A DNA stretch of 64,000 nucleotides from Lantana camara (GCA_037501455.1 CM074863.1:13760001-13824000); one strand, 5' to 3'. Shown: positions 35,098 to 46,632, counted from the stretch's first letter. The notes: generated by a model from the sequence alone, not told the origin. Translations and numbers: made by a program.

Positions 35098-35111
35098 TGC
35101 TCTAATACCAC
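35098..35111 (-). other. copia primer-binding site
   Basis: GTGGTATTAGAGC on the minus strand directly after the LTR end. It differs by one base from the initiator tRNA-Met site TGGTATCAGAGC used by many copia elements. Confidence 0.85.
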
Positions 35112-35560
35112 TGAAGATTTAAACTTACTAAGCGGAATAAATAAATCTCCAAACATACCTTGATCTACAGATCGTTTGAGTTGGTTTATAGATTCTTTGA
35201 TTGAATTTTTCACGTACAAGCGGTCCAAGTTTGCTTAGGATAAGCAGACTTAATTCCACGGTCCAAGTTTGCTTAGGATAAGCAGACTTAATTCCACGAC
35301 TTAAGTGCTTTGAATACGATGGATAGGGAATTCCACACTTTTCTCTCACAAGTATTTCTGTATTGTATGATGTGGGATTTTTGTGTTGATTGTATTCTGG
35401 ATCGTGTTATGGATTGTATTGGAGGGAGAGAGATTTCTATCTTATTTATTTGACGGGATTTGGAATAACTTCCCGTTCAAATTCAAACTCTCCGACCAAC
35501 CCATTTATCTATATGGGTTTCGGGTCAACCTCATGGGTGACCCGTTTTATATTTCCAACA
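35112..35560 (-). repeat. 5' LTR of the copia element
   Basis: 449 bp with intact TG...CA ends. A 38-bp unit (GTCCAAGTTTGCTTAGGATA...) is duplicated in tandem at about 35222-35297, which explains its greater length than the other LTR. Confidence 0.9.
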
Positions 35561-36474
35561 GTTTCTCTAAAAAAAGAATGGGTTCAGACTAGGGATGGCA
35601 ACGAACCGAGCCGAGCCGAGCCGAGTTTTTGAGGTTCGGGCTCGGGCTCATCCTAAATATTTATGTTTCAAACCAGGTTCGCGAGCCAACGAGCCTTAGT
35701 TTTTGGGTTCGGGTTTGGGTTTGGCTAGGCCCTCGGCTCGCCTCGCGAGTCTACTTTTTTGAACGAAAAAAAACGGGGCAGAGAAAGAAAAACACCACCA
35801 ATCTGTTCTTATTCAACAACTATATCAACAAGCAATTGAAAAGGTAGAAGGAAATTAAGAGATTCAACAAATTTATCATCGAAGCAATTGAAAGTTGAAG
35901 GAAATTAAAAAATGCGACATTAATCTAACATTAATTCAGAATAAGAAACCCTAAGAACATATCCAAATCGAAAAAAAAAACCTAAAAAAAGTCTAAATCA
36001 TCAGATATGGTTATAAAAATGAAAAAATATGACATCTTGGGAAGAGATCTAAAGAAATCTGCTGGCGTCGGTGGTGGTCGCGTTTCAGGGGGTCGACGGC
36101 AGGTGGTGGAGGCATCTTGACTTGAAGTTGCGGAAGACGATGGTGACGATCGGCTTGATGCGAGGTTGTGGTCGCGTGGCGGTGGCGTACGGCATGGCGG
36201 CGTGCATTATTTGGCGACGGAGATGCGCTGTGCCTGCAATTAAAGGGTTGGGCGTACGTTTGTGTGTGTGTGTGAGCCATGGATGAAGGTTGTGTCTGAG
36301 AGCGATGGAGGAAGGGGCTGCTACGCAACTCTGAGGCCTGAGGGTAGGGTTTTGAGAATGGGGAAAAATCTGTAGTGCATATATATATATAGGGCGAATT
36401 ACATTTAGGTCCCCTGAGGTTTGCCCTAATTACAAATTAGTCCCTTTTGTTTCGGAAATTACATATTAGTCCCT

Positions 36475-37173
36475 AAAAACACTGTTTCGTATGAGGTCCC
36501 TGACGGAAAAGTTAAAAAGTCTTATTTACCCTCAACGTTTGGGCACTTTTTTGGCTTAAAAAAAAAAAATGAACTTAATTTGAAATATCCGAAAAGCCCT
36601 CATGTTGTTTGTGTGAAATCAGATATAATTTACAATCCCGAAATATCACCAAGTCCAAAATTCACTTCATCTCATTTCACCTTGGTGCGAGAGAGAAAAC
36701 CCTAGTGCCGGTTCATCTTTCTCCATTGTTGATCCGAGAATTTGAGTTGGAAATCTGCAATTCCGGCCGTTTGGTTGAGAAGATCACTTATACAGTGTAT
36801 TAGGCGTGAACATTTGCACATTACGTCAGTGTAGGTAAGCAACTGAAGGTCATGCATGTTCATTGTTCTTGGGGTTTTACTTTACAAGCAAATTTCACCA
36901 TGAAATCTTGGTTTTGACGTCAAAAAATGTGGGTTTTAGGCAGAAATGACACAATTTCGTGCTTTCTTTTGTATTTTGAAGTGGGGAAACCTTGTTTTTA
37001 CATACGGGTACCTTTTTGATTCGGTTTTATGGCATTAGAAACCCTTCTTTTTGTGGTATTTTTTATTTTCTTTGTTGAGATTGTACGGGTTCTTTTTCGA
37101 CTGAAAAGCCCTAATATTTTGTCTTGGTCTCTTTGTATATTGAAATTTCTCTATAATCTAAATGTCAGTTTAG
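36475..37173 (+). other. MULE 5' region
   Basis: Between the left TIR and the first recognised transposase coding sequence. It may hold the promoter and 5'-UTR exons: an AGGTAAGC donor-like site at 36834 and a CTACAG acceptor-like site near 37213 would fit an intron. No protein signature. Confidence 0.4.
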
Positions 37174-40100
37174 TTGAGTTTCAATGTAAGGGCTGATGGT
37201 TTTACTATCTCTACAGGTAAAATAGGCTTCAAAACCTACACCGTGGTTGTGCATTGGCAGGATACAATTGCTAGCTTGTATGATGTCGATCCAGATAAGT
37301 CTAGCATAATTGATCTTCATGCTGAAGTTAGGAATTTATTTCATTTTGATGTGAATGATGAGTCTTACAATCTCATTGCTTCAACCTTTGGGGGTAGGGG
37401 GAGATTGAATGTGGTGACTCATCATGATGTCCTTAGGATGTTTGAGTTGAATAAACATGAGTCTGTGTTTGATTTACAAGTTGTGTCTAAGTCTAATGAT
37501 CCAGGAGTGAATACTGTGAATGTGAATGTGGATGCTTCAATTAACTTGGGAAATGTTGATAATGTGGGTGTTGTTGGTCATGGAAGTGTTAGTGAGGGTA
37601 GGGGCAGTGTTAGTAAGAGTAAGGGTCATGCTTCAATTAACAATGTAGCTAGCAGTAGCCGGGGTAAAGGGAAAAAACAAGTTAAAAACAAATCTACAGG
37701 CAAGAAAACTGATAAAGATAGGTGTACAAAGGGTAAAAAACAATCTGTTGGGGATGATAATGATTTGGTTGATGAAGATGACTGTAATTCTGATGATATG
37801 TCTAATTATGAATCAGATGATCACAGTGAACCTGAAAATGTGTATGATGAAGAATTTGATGATGACCTTCTTAAAGGGACTTTCAATTATCCTGCTGGAG
37901 AGTTTGATAGTGAGAGTGGGAGGGTTAACTTGAGGGTTGGTTTGTACTATAGAGATGTTTATCATTTAAGGAGAAGGTTGAAGGACTATATAATATAAGA
38001 GGGATTTAACATGATTAGGAGAAAAAATGATTTGAAGAGGGTAACGGTTGAGTGTCAGAATTGGGGTTGTGATTGGAGATTGCATGCCTCTGTTATGTGT
38101 GATAATAGAACTTTTCAAATCAAAACTTACAATGGTGTTCATACATGTCTAAGGAGTGATTGTACTAAGGAGGCTAGCATAGAATGGATAGCTAGTAAGG
38201 TGGTGAATTGGCTTAGGAAAACCTCTCATCTAACTCCAAAGGACATAGAGGCAAAGTTGCTAAAGTACAACATCAACCCCAAATACATGCAGATTTACAG
38301 AGCAAGGTTAAAAGCAAGAGATGAGATAGAGGGAAGTCACACTAAATCATATGGTAAACTGCCCTATTATGCTAAAATTGTGCAACCGTACAATGAGGGC
38401 AGTGTTGTGACTTTGCAATCACATATTCCTGATGGTCCAAGTGTGAATGTAATCCCTACATTCATGAGATTCTTTGTTGGCCTGGAGAGTTTGAAGAAAG
38501 GATTTTTTGCTGGTTGTCCACCATTCTTAAGATTTGATGGGTGCCATTTGAAAGGTGAGTATGGTGGAGTGTTGTTGGCTGCCATTGCATTAGATGGCAA
38601 TAATGGATTGTATCCACTTGCATATGCTATAGTGGAAACAGAAAATAAAGAGAGTTGGACATTTTTCTTTGAAAACCTTGGGAGAATGTTGGGAGGTTTT
38701 GACAGTAACTTACCTTGGACTTTTATGAGTGATAGACAAAAGGTACAGTTAATTATGTACAAGTGTTTTTATAAATTTAATATTCACATTAATCCTTTAA
38801 CCATTGCTTTTGTTTGTCTGTATGCAGGGCTTGACAGAAACAATTAAAGATGTTGTTCCTCATGCTAATAACAGGAGATGTGCAAGGCACATCTTTGCCA
38901 ATTTCAGACTCAAATTCCCTGGTCATGCCTTGAAGAAGTATTTATGGGAAGCTGCTAGAAGTTATAACTGGAGAGGGTTCAAATTTGCAATGGATAAAGT
39001 GAAGGAGATCAACCCCAGAGCTCATGAATACCTTCAGCAGATTCCTGCATCCATGTGGAGTAGACATGCCTTTGATCCAGCACTGAAAAATGACCACTGC
39101 ACCAACAACATCTCTGAATCATTCAACTCATGGATTGGAGGCCTCAGAGGTAAACCTATTCTTGCTTTAGTAGATGGTTTAAGAGCTAAGATAATGAGTA
39201 GGCTTAATCAAAGGAGAACAAGAGGTAAAACATGGAAGATTAAGATTGTGCCTACTGTGGTTAAAAAGTTGAATGCCATCAGAAATGATAACAGAAAGTG
39301 TTCATTACTTATTGCTGGGGATGATAAGTATGAAGTCCAGGATGGACCAGTTCATTATGTTGTTGATATGATATCAAAGTCCTGTCAATGTAAGGAGTGA
39401 GATATATGTGGGGTTCCCTGTAAGCATGCACACACCTGTATAGCATATAGAAGGGAGAAGTTAGAGGATTATAAAGCAAATGTCTTCACAATGAACACTT
39501 ACATGGAATGTTACAAACACATGATAAGTCCAATACCTGATGAGACTTTTTGGGATGAGATGCCTGAAGTTGTGCCAAAAGATTTGTTGCCACCACAAAA
39601 GAGGAGACTTCCTGGTAGACCAAAGAAGAACCGCAGAAAAGAACCAGGTGAAAGTCCAGTATTGAAGAGATCAAATGTGGTGAGGTGCAAGATCTGCCAA
39701 CAACTTGGTCACAACAGAAGGACCTGTCCTTCTAGACTCCAGGTGGTTTTGTTTACAACATTTCACTTTCTTTTTTCTCGCATGAAGTTTAACTCACTAA
39801 AAGTACTGTATTGCAGCAAACTGGTGAGCAAAGGATGAGTGATGCAGGTTATGAAAATACAGGGCTAAATGATCAATGGGATGAATCACTATTGGATGAA
39901 GCATATGCCAATCTGGGCGAAGCATATGCTAATCTGGATGATCCAGTGAACCAGGGTTTCCATCTTGATAATGATGTGCTTGGGATGACAGCAAACAAAA
40001 AAAGGAACATAGCAGAGATAAATTCACTTGATGCAGGTATTATTTACATGTAATTGTGAAATAAGTGTAAGGTAATTGTGTAGTTTACTGGCTGTGATGT

Positions 40101-40503
40101 TTGATGTTTGAACTTTGTTTAAGTAAGTTTGACTGTAATTCTAATTTTTAATGTTCTAGAACCAATGAAGAGGAAGAAGAGAGTTCCAATGCAGAAGCAA
40201 TATAAGAAGAACAGACCTACTGGTAAAGGTCTTCATATTCAAGAGCCATCTGCTACCCAGCCTCCAGCATCAAACACTTGCATCAACACAGGGAAAGGAA
40301 AGGCCAAGATGGTGCTCTCTCAACCAAGTAACACAGAGAAGGTTATGGAAAAATTCATCAGGGCTGAAGGTTTGCCATCCTTTGGACAACCAACTGCTTC
40401 TTCATTGAGAAAACATAGGGAGACAACAGATTCTTCACAGAGCTCTACCAACAAGAAGCTGGACCTCACTTCATCACAACTGAAACGTTTATGGAAGTTC
40501 TAG
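37174..40503 (+). pseudogene. MULE transposase (mudrA type), two premature stops
   Basis: The start is uncertain, because the open frame at 37174 begins without ATG and may be entered by splicing. Order: N-terminal domain (IDLHAEVRNLFHFDV), acidic/Lys-rich linker, MuDR-type DNA-binding region (VECQNWGCDWRLHASVMCD ... GVHTCLRSDC), catalytic core with LRFDGCHLKGEYGG (first Asp) and FMSDRQKGL (second Asp), NNISESFNSW, a SWIM finger (CQC ... CKHAH), and a CCHC knuckle CKICQQLGHNRRTC. Splice sites support introns at 38743-38827, 39743-39816 and 40037-40159. In-frame TAA at 37996-37998 and TGA at 39398-39400 interrupt it; both are one transition from a sense codon (CAA, TGG). Ends at 40503. Confidence 0.9.
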
Positions 40504-40769
40504 AGTATTTAATTACTGTTAACTTGGTCAATATTAATTGAACCATTTCTTTTTGTCTAAAAAATGTCTGTCATTTTGTGTGGAGTAGTCTGATACATTA
40601 TTTTGCTGATTTGTGTATCTGTTTTGGGGTTGAAAGTTGTTGCCAATTCACTGTTGCCAAGAGCAATGACAGTAAGGTTGATGCTTGATTATTCATTGTA
40701 TTAGCACAAACAATGACAGTTAAGTTATGAAGTTTTATTCAATGATGGACTGAATGTTGCCATATTACA
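40504..40769. other. spacer between convergent MULE genes
   Basis: AT-rich, holds the two 3' ends. Two related AACAATGACAGT/AGCAATGACAGT strings about 50 bp apart. No gene. Confidence 0.5.
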
Positions 40770-41120
40770 TTACTCAAACAATTTTATTACATGGATGAAC
40801 AGGAAAATAGCTAGAAGGCAAAGGTTAAAGATTACAAGCTTATTTAACACCATTACATTAACCTTAACCTCTCCATTGGGAATTGATCTGGAAGAGGCAC
40901 TCGTAGCTTCTTCTTCATGACAAAATGGTTCTTCAATGGGACGACACCAATGTGAGAATCCATGCTCATTGCAACAATAAAAAAGATTGCCTTTGTTTGC
41001 ATTATCCTTCTCAACAACTTTGATGGTTGTCCAAAGATTACAATTTGGAGCCCTACACCTTTCTTTTCGATACTTCAAAGCTGCCGAACGAGTGCTTACA
41101 GAGCTGCGTGAATTTGGCAT
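40770..41120 (-). CDS. GRF-like zinc-binding protein with C-terminal membrane segment, MULE accessory gene
   Basis: Intact 116-residue frame with ATG at 41120, convergent with the transposase and just inside the right TIR. The first half has Cys/His pairs in a GRF-like layout (ERCRAPNCNLWTTIK, then GNLFYCCNEHGFSHWCRP). The end is hydrophobic (VLNKLVIFNLCLLAIFLFIH), a likely membrane anchor. The family assignment is tentative: GRF fingers have C, G-R-F-F-x-C-P and a later C, and this copy has YCC where GRF proteins have F-x-C. Its place corresponds to mudrB of MuDR, but there is no clear sequence resemblance that I can see. The frame is intact although the transposase is broken. Confidence 0.6.
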   Translation of the reverse strand: MPNSRSSVSTRSAALKYRKERCRAPNCNLWTTIKVVEKDNANKGNLFYCCNEHGFSHWCRPIEEPFCHEEEATSASSRSIPNGEVKVNVMVLNKLVIFNLCLLAIFLFIHVIKLFE

Positions 41121-41788
41121 GATTCTTCTGTGTAAAATGGGTTAAAATGCAGCACATATATATAGAGGGCCAATTCCAACGGCTATAAACGGCTAATTTA
41201 CAGTAGCTAAAATTATTACATACAAGTCCCTGAGTTATGAATACACTTACAGAACGAGCCCTGAGGTATACCACATCAACAATGTAGTCCCTGAGGGTAT
41301 TTAAGTCATTTCACCCATAAATAGAATATTCCAAATAAATCAAGGGTATTTTCGGAAATTCAGGCCTGAAAATTAATGGCGCACTAACGGCATGCAAGGA
41401 CCTCAAACGGTCCGTCAGTACCAGGGACTAATATGTAATTTCCGAAACAAGAGGGACTAATTTGTAATTAGGGCAAACCTCAGGGGACCTAAATGTAATT
41501 CGCCCTATATATATATATTAGATGTAGTACGATATATACATATATATATATGTATATATTTATATATATCATATGTATAATATATATTATTTTATTAAAA
41601 TTAAATTGGTTTGCGAGTCAGCTCGCGAGCCACGAGCTCCCTCATACATGGTCCGGGCTTGGTTCGTGGGTCTCACGAGTCGAGCCAAGACTCGGCTCGA
41701 CTTAGCTCGTCAATCTCGAACCCAAGCCCGAGCATTGGTCGAGCCAGCTCGCGAGCTGGCTCGACTCGTTGCCATCCCTAGTTCAGAC

Positions 41789-42458
41789 TTCAAATGTTAC
41801 CTATTACTAAGAAATTGATGCAGAATTGTTTTCAGTTCATAATCGCAAATTCTGAGCTCACATGAGAAATCTTTCCATAAGTTCATTCCGTCCTAAACTC
41901 TTGTAGCAAAGTGCTTACAAGGATATATAACATAATTAAAAATGAAATACATAATATTTCAAAACAACATTTCATGAACTACGGTTCATAATTATGTCTA
42001 AGCAACTAAAATTTCATACTATTCAAAATGTCATAAACGATTAGTTCAACATATGAAAAGATTCATTCATAAATCTAGATATCTAACTTAGTTTATAACG
42101 AATTGAATAAAAATACAATGAGGACGACGTCAGAAAAATTAAAAACAAAGAAGAACTTATAGATAAAGCCTGTGCTCTCACCAAGAAATCTCGCAACGGC
42201 GTGTTCCAGAATGCCTATATCCTCTAAGACGTCCTACATAGAGATGCAACGGAGAAGTCCAAGTCCTAATCGAGGTATGATATTTTTTGCACGTGCGCGA
42301 TGTTCGAATGCAGTAAGACCATGTTCAAAAGTAACATTATTCGGAAGTCTCTATTGACACATGTCGTAACATAGATACTCATGTTTGAACATTAGATGTT
42401 GTTTCTCCGAAATTTGCGAAGGAACTCTCTTTTTCCGTGCTTTTGATATCTAAATCTC
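41789..42458. other. host intergenic DNA between the hAT element and a MITE
   Basis: AT-rich backbone DNA that was next to position 2976 before the insertions. A GC-richer patch at about 42165-42350 gives a minus-strand frame with a stop (NVTFEHGLTAFEHRARA) that could be a gene relic, but I cannot name it. Confidence 0.4.
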
Positions 42459-42461
42459 TAA

Positions 42462-42891
42462 GGGGTCGTTTACTACGCCTGTAATTGCAAGTTTGTCTAT
42501 ATAAAGTACCCTTCACGGCGATTTACTTTGATGGTTAGTGCTATCTGGGTTTCACCAGGAGCCCCGGGACATTCCCTGCAAAAGCTAGACAATATAGCCA
42601 GAAAATTTTGGGCGCTTAAATAACCGGCACTCCATGGAAAAGACAAAATGACGCTGTTGTCCATATTTCCGTTGGGCACTTATTACAAGGCCGGGATATA
42701 TTGGTAAATTTGCCTCCATATCTGGGCTAAATAACCACAACCCCATGAAGTACAGACATGCCACCTTTTGGGCTATATAACATAAATATATAACGTGAGA
42801 AGTAAAACATTGGGTTGGGCTAAATAGCCATGAAATTTTTTTTAACCAGCCCATTGGAGATGGTTTATCAACTGTAGAAGTAAACGACCCC
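42462..42891. mobile_element. MITE with Harbinger-like ends
   Basis: 430 bp with 13-bp perfect terminal inverted repeats GGGGTCGTTTACT, flanked by TAA on both sides (42459-42461 and 42892-42894). A 3-bp TAA/TTA duplication suits the PIF/Harbinger group; a hAT-type origin is less likely because no 8-bp duplication is seen. No coding capacity. Confidence 0.65.
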
Positions 42892-42894
42892 TAA

Positions 42895-43645
42895 TTCTTG
42901 TAAAATGTCAAAATATCCGGATCAAATACCAATAATATGGAAAATTTAAATCTAACAACTTTATATTTAGACGTAATTACAATGCAATTCATCTAAATTG
43001 AAAAATTATATTTTAGTTTTTAACTTTTGAGAACCGTTTGTGATCTCTAACGTCCGTTAGAGTTCCATTATGTCATTCCAAAAATATCCTCGATTTTTTT
43101 AATTGATTTGTGACTCCGGATTTGAGTTGTGAAATCCATAATTTATAGGAGCAGTTTTGTTTATGTTTATAAACTTTATAGATGATTCTGTAATTTCGGT
43201 CATATATTCAATATAATATTCATACAAATCATCAGAGGTATAAATGTACTTGTACAAAATTCGTTAGGGATTTTAAACCAAAATAAGATTTATATAGACT
43301 AAAATGTAATTTCCTGATTTAAATGGGTTATGTTATAATTAGATTTGAATGAAAGGTAATCAGATGTAACTTTTCCTATATCAAATTACCTCGAAAATAC
43401 TCAAACTAACCTATAAAACATGCGAAACTAAGTATTTCTAGTGATCCATCATCATTATTCAAGATTTGAAGAATTGTTTTTTAAAATTTGGACCTAACCT
43501 CAAGTGATTATTCCAAATTATCCCCAACTTTTACAAGCAGACTGCTCCCAATAATAGAAAACATAAAAATGAAATACATAAAAATGGGAAACAATAAGTT
43601 GATAACCAACGACAATATTTCATCACACGCAGTTCCTAGTTATAT
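42895..43645. other. intergenic DNA and 3' flank of DUF247 B
   Basis: AT-rich. The last 60 bp resemble the 3' flanks of copies A and D. No gene. Confidence 0.5.
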
Positions 43646-44461
43646 CTAAACAACCTGTACTATAGAGCACACAGCTTGAATGATGGTGAGAATAAGAAGT
43701 AAAAAAGCAGCAACAATTGAAAGAATACCCCAAGGACTGCTGAAATAATCTCGATTCAAGATGGCCATCCATCTATTCCAACGCTTACTGCGGTAGGTAT
43801 TGATGTCCTTAAAGGTTTTACCATAGGGGTGTTTGCGGTAAGTAATAGCCACGCTCATTAGCTTGTTAAACATGCTGACAATCACTTCCTTATCTCCTAC
43901 CGAATTAACGATAATCCCACATTTCGTGAGAACATCAACATCTTTAGAAGAATTAATGAGGAGATCCATGAAGTCCAAATACGCTCCAACAAGTTTGTGT
44001 CCATCACTTGGAAAATATTGCTCGTGAGCAAGAAGGTTCCTTAACACAAGCTCTGTTTTGTCATGTATGATCAAAGGTGGGATGAGCAATGTCCCATTTT
44101 CAAATTTTACCTCAAACAAAGAATCACATGCTTCCCTTTTCTTGAACTTTACATTAGCATCTTTAAGCTCAACAGCAGAAGGAATATATTTGGACTCGCT
44201 GTTCACTTCAGGGTATTCTGCACTATTGATGTCAACGGCACCATCAAATGATTCAGGAGTCCAGCAACGATATATCAGATCAAGCAAATGCTTTACATCA
44301 GATGGACTTCTATTCTTTGGTTCAAAGTAATTATAGTCGGGGAAAAGATCCCAGCAGAAACTTAAGAGTAGGTTAATCAACCTGTCATATTGGTTTGACC
44401 GCCCCTCAATCAGGTCAAACAATTTGCACAGGATAAAGAAAGGAATTTGGTTTTCAAACAT
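43646..44461 (-). pseudogene. DUF247 copy B, 5'-truncated
   Basis: Homology to the family starts at FENQIPFFILCKLFDLIEG and runs to the membrane-anchor end (SSPWGILSIVAAFLLLILTI). About 165 amino-terminal residues, including the IGPYHHG region, are missing. The frame stays open to 44578 through about 39 unrelated residues. It has no internal stop over about 270 DUF247 residues and is closest to copy A (both share VGDxEVIVSMFNKLMS). The break at about 44461 coincides with a 25-bp direct repeat. It is probably a pseudogene, though a shortened protein cannot be excluded. Confidence 0.8.
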
Positions 44462-44625
44462 TATCACGATAGTCCTAGAACGAAACAACTGATTGGTGTC
44501 GTGTTTAACTGATTTCTTGATCTGCAAATTTGTTAATTGGTATTTATGCTTTCTGTGTACGCGTACGCCGACAACCAACTTTCTTTTCGTGTTCTTGGGG
44601 TATCACGATAGTCCTAGAACGAAAC
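44462..44625. repeat. 25-bp direct repeat at the DUF247 B breakpoint
   Basis: The string starting TATCACGATAGTCCTAGAAC occurs at 44462-44486 and exactly again at 44601-44625, 139 bp apart. The first copy sits where DUF247 homology ends. Confidence 0.8.
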
Positions 44626-46632
44626 ATGAAAGTAAATATATAATTTTTTTCCCCTTCAAAAACCGGGTCAAGACGACCCATCGGGTTTTTAACAAGGACC
44701 CTAACCCAATATTCACAATAAAAGCCCATTAAAACCAAATAAAATGCAACCAAGCATAACCCAAAACCCACCCCACTAAAAAACTTAAAAGGTCCAAAAG
44801 CTCCTAGCTCAAATGCAAAACCCACGCATTAACTTCCAGGCTCCAGCCCAATTTCTGATGGCACGGCCCGTGTAACTGCCCAGTAAAGTAAAGCTTAACA
44901 CCCTCAAAAATGGCCAAAATTAACAAAACTCCAGGAGCTGCAACTCTGCTACATGACGCAGCAGAGTATTTGGTGAGTTCGATTCATGGGCAATTGGAAT
45001 ATGCCATCAATTTCGAATTTGGTTGAAATAAATTTTTGAGTAATTAATATTTCGAACGGATTGACTCAAAAAATGTCTACAACAAAAGAAACGAATTGAA
45101 TTAAGTCATTTTTTTATTTAACGGGTTTCTAGTTTTCAAATTTCTCAAATATTTTAATTCTTATATTTTTTTTCGTTTATTTGAATTGAAAAAAGAAAAT
45201 GTTGATGTCCTGTAACTCGATATGATTCTTTGAATTTGATGTTTTAAATTTATTTATTTATTTTAAACACACGCACAATCAAACATAAATCGAATTCGGG
45301 ATATGACCCTAAAAAATAAAATCATTAATCACTTGAACTGATGTTTTAAATTTATGATAGTATTTGGCGTTTTAAATTTATGATATTGATTTTGGCAAAA
45401 ATATTTTACCGTTTATCACCCTAATTTTATGTTTATATTTTACTTATTTGTTTTACCGTTAAAACTATTGATCATGGAGTCGTGCTCGTGAAATCGACAT
45501 TATCGTTAACTTTATTGTTCAGCTAATTTGATTTATGCTGTGCGCTTGTTGGGCTGCTACTTAAATATTCTCATCATCTCATGGCATCTAGGTGTAAAGT
45601 GACCCATAAAAGTGTGATTTGGTGTTTAAATATTCTCTTCTTTTTATGGCAATCGACGATAAATAGCTTTTGTTAACGCCAAAATTATTTGCATAGAATT
45701 GTCCTCAATTCCGTACGCATCATATTATTTAGAAGCATTCTTGTTTTCATTCTTGGAGAATCCTAATTGTATATGAAAAGGTTTTGAATGTTATAGGACG
45801 AATCTTAGTTATAATCTAATAATTTAATTTATATTTGTCAAGATTCATTTGTCTAAATTGTTTTATAAGTGTCGGTGATTTGTTCGTAAAGGTGAAAAAA
45901 ACAAAATCTAAAACTAAAACAAAGAGGACTCAAACTCGTGGAGACATGTCATGTACACTCAATCAGTTTTTCCGCTAATGATAAAAAAATCTTCAGATGC
46001 CCTAAGCACCTTGTATCAAAAGATAATTAAGTTGAGCAATGGGCCAAGGAGACAACAATTACCAATTAAAATTTAAAAATATTATGAGTTATGAGTAGAG
46101 ACAACCCAGGCCCTATTAAAATTCATATATATAAATAGGACCCCAAAAAATATATATAAATAGAAAAATTCCAACCCCAACCTCAGTCATTTGAACTCAG
46201 TAAATAATATAAATTGTTTAGTTGATATCTTTCCCTAAATGACCAAAGAGTGATACCAAATGACAAAATATAAATTAAATGTCATCTGAACTATATTCAA
46301 AAAATTTAAATAACCGTCACAATTCGTTGTTGGCTCATTTTTTGTGGAGAATTTTTCCTTACGTCAGCAATTTTCCGACAAAAATATGCACCAAAACAAA
46401 GTGAGATGGTGATCTGAGAATTTGAATATATATAACTCAGATGAGAAATTGAACATTTCAAAGTTTGGATAATTAATTACAAATATGGTCATAATTTGAA
46501 AGGTAAATTGTTTTTTCCTTAGAGAAATAATTCGTGTAGCAGTTATTTCAGACACAATTTGTTAGATGACAATTTTATTCGAATGACGGATGACATAAAA
46601 TACAGAATACAATATTACAATGTCTTATTTTG
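44626..46632. other. intergenic DNA between DUF247 B and C
   Basis: About 2 kb of AT-rich DNA, no gene seen. The part at 46370-46500 resembles 54440-54600 beside copy D, consistent with a shared flank or a common repeat. Confidence 0.5.

Larger units (their letters stand above)
2982..35560 (-). mobile_element. Ty1/copia LTR retrotransposon, split by a nested gypsy element
   Basis: LTRs at 2982-3392 and 35112-35560 match along their length. They start TGTTGGAAATATAAAACGGG on the minus strand and end in CTTCA (CTTTA in the left copy). GTTTC flanks both ends (2977-2981 and 35561-35565), an intact 5-bp target duplication. A tRNA-Met-like primer site follows the right LTR and a polypurine tract precedes the left LTR, so the element reads leftward. 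Removing the gypsy element (9393-34011 plus one 5-bp repeat) leaves about 7.95 kb, a normal copia size but with a long leader of about 2 kb. The LTRs differ at roughly two dozen positions by eye, so the insertion is not recent. Coding order gag-PR-INT-RT-RH is that of copia. Confidence 0.92.
36392..41505 (+). mobile_element. Mutator-like element (MULE) inside the hAT element
   Basis: 83-bp terminal inverted repeats, starting GGGCGAATTACATTTAGGTC, at 36392-36474 and 41423-41505; I count one mismatch. They are embedded in TATATA runs on both sides, so a 9-bp AT target duplication is likely but cannot be phased. The 5.1 kb element carries a plus-strand MULE transposase gene and a convergent minus-strand small gene, the same layout as mudrA/mudrB of maize MuDR. 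Confidence 0.92.
35590..41780. mobile_element. hAT-type DNA element, non-autonomous, hosting a Mutator-like element
   Basis: Terminal inverted repeats TAGGGATGGCAACGA at 35590 and its complement ending at 41780. The exact 8-bp target duplication GTTCAGAC is at 35582-35589 and 41781-41788. TAGGGATGGCAA ends and 8-bp duplications are hAT hallmarks. Subterminal DNA is rich in GAGCC/GGCTC repeats (35605-35750 and 41620-41770). Without the nested element the unit is about 1.08 kb and encodes no transposase; the GC-rich stretch at 36060-36330 yields only low-complexity frames. It landed 29 bp from the end of the copia element. Confidence 0.88.

Noticed and set aside
34589..35122. Plus-strand open frame of 177 residues
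   Set aside because: Low-complexity, no domain, opposite to the copia element and within its leader, which also has a 130-bp repeat. Best explained as chance.
36011..36328. Minus-strand frame in the hAT element as a transposase exon
   Set aside because: The composition is His/Arg/Pro low complexity and has no hAT dimerisation or BED finger signature.
42140..42360. Possible gene fragment on the minus strand
   Set aside because: A short frame with a stop and no recognisable motif; kept only as a remark in the intergenic entry.
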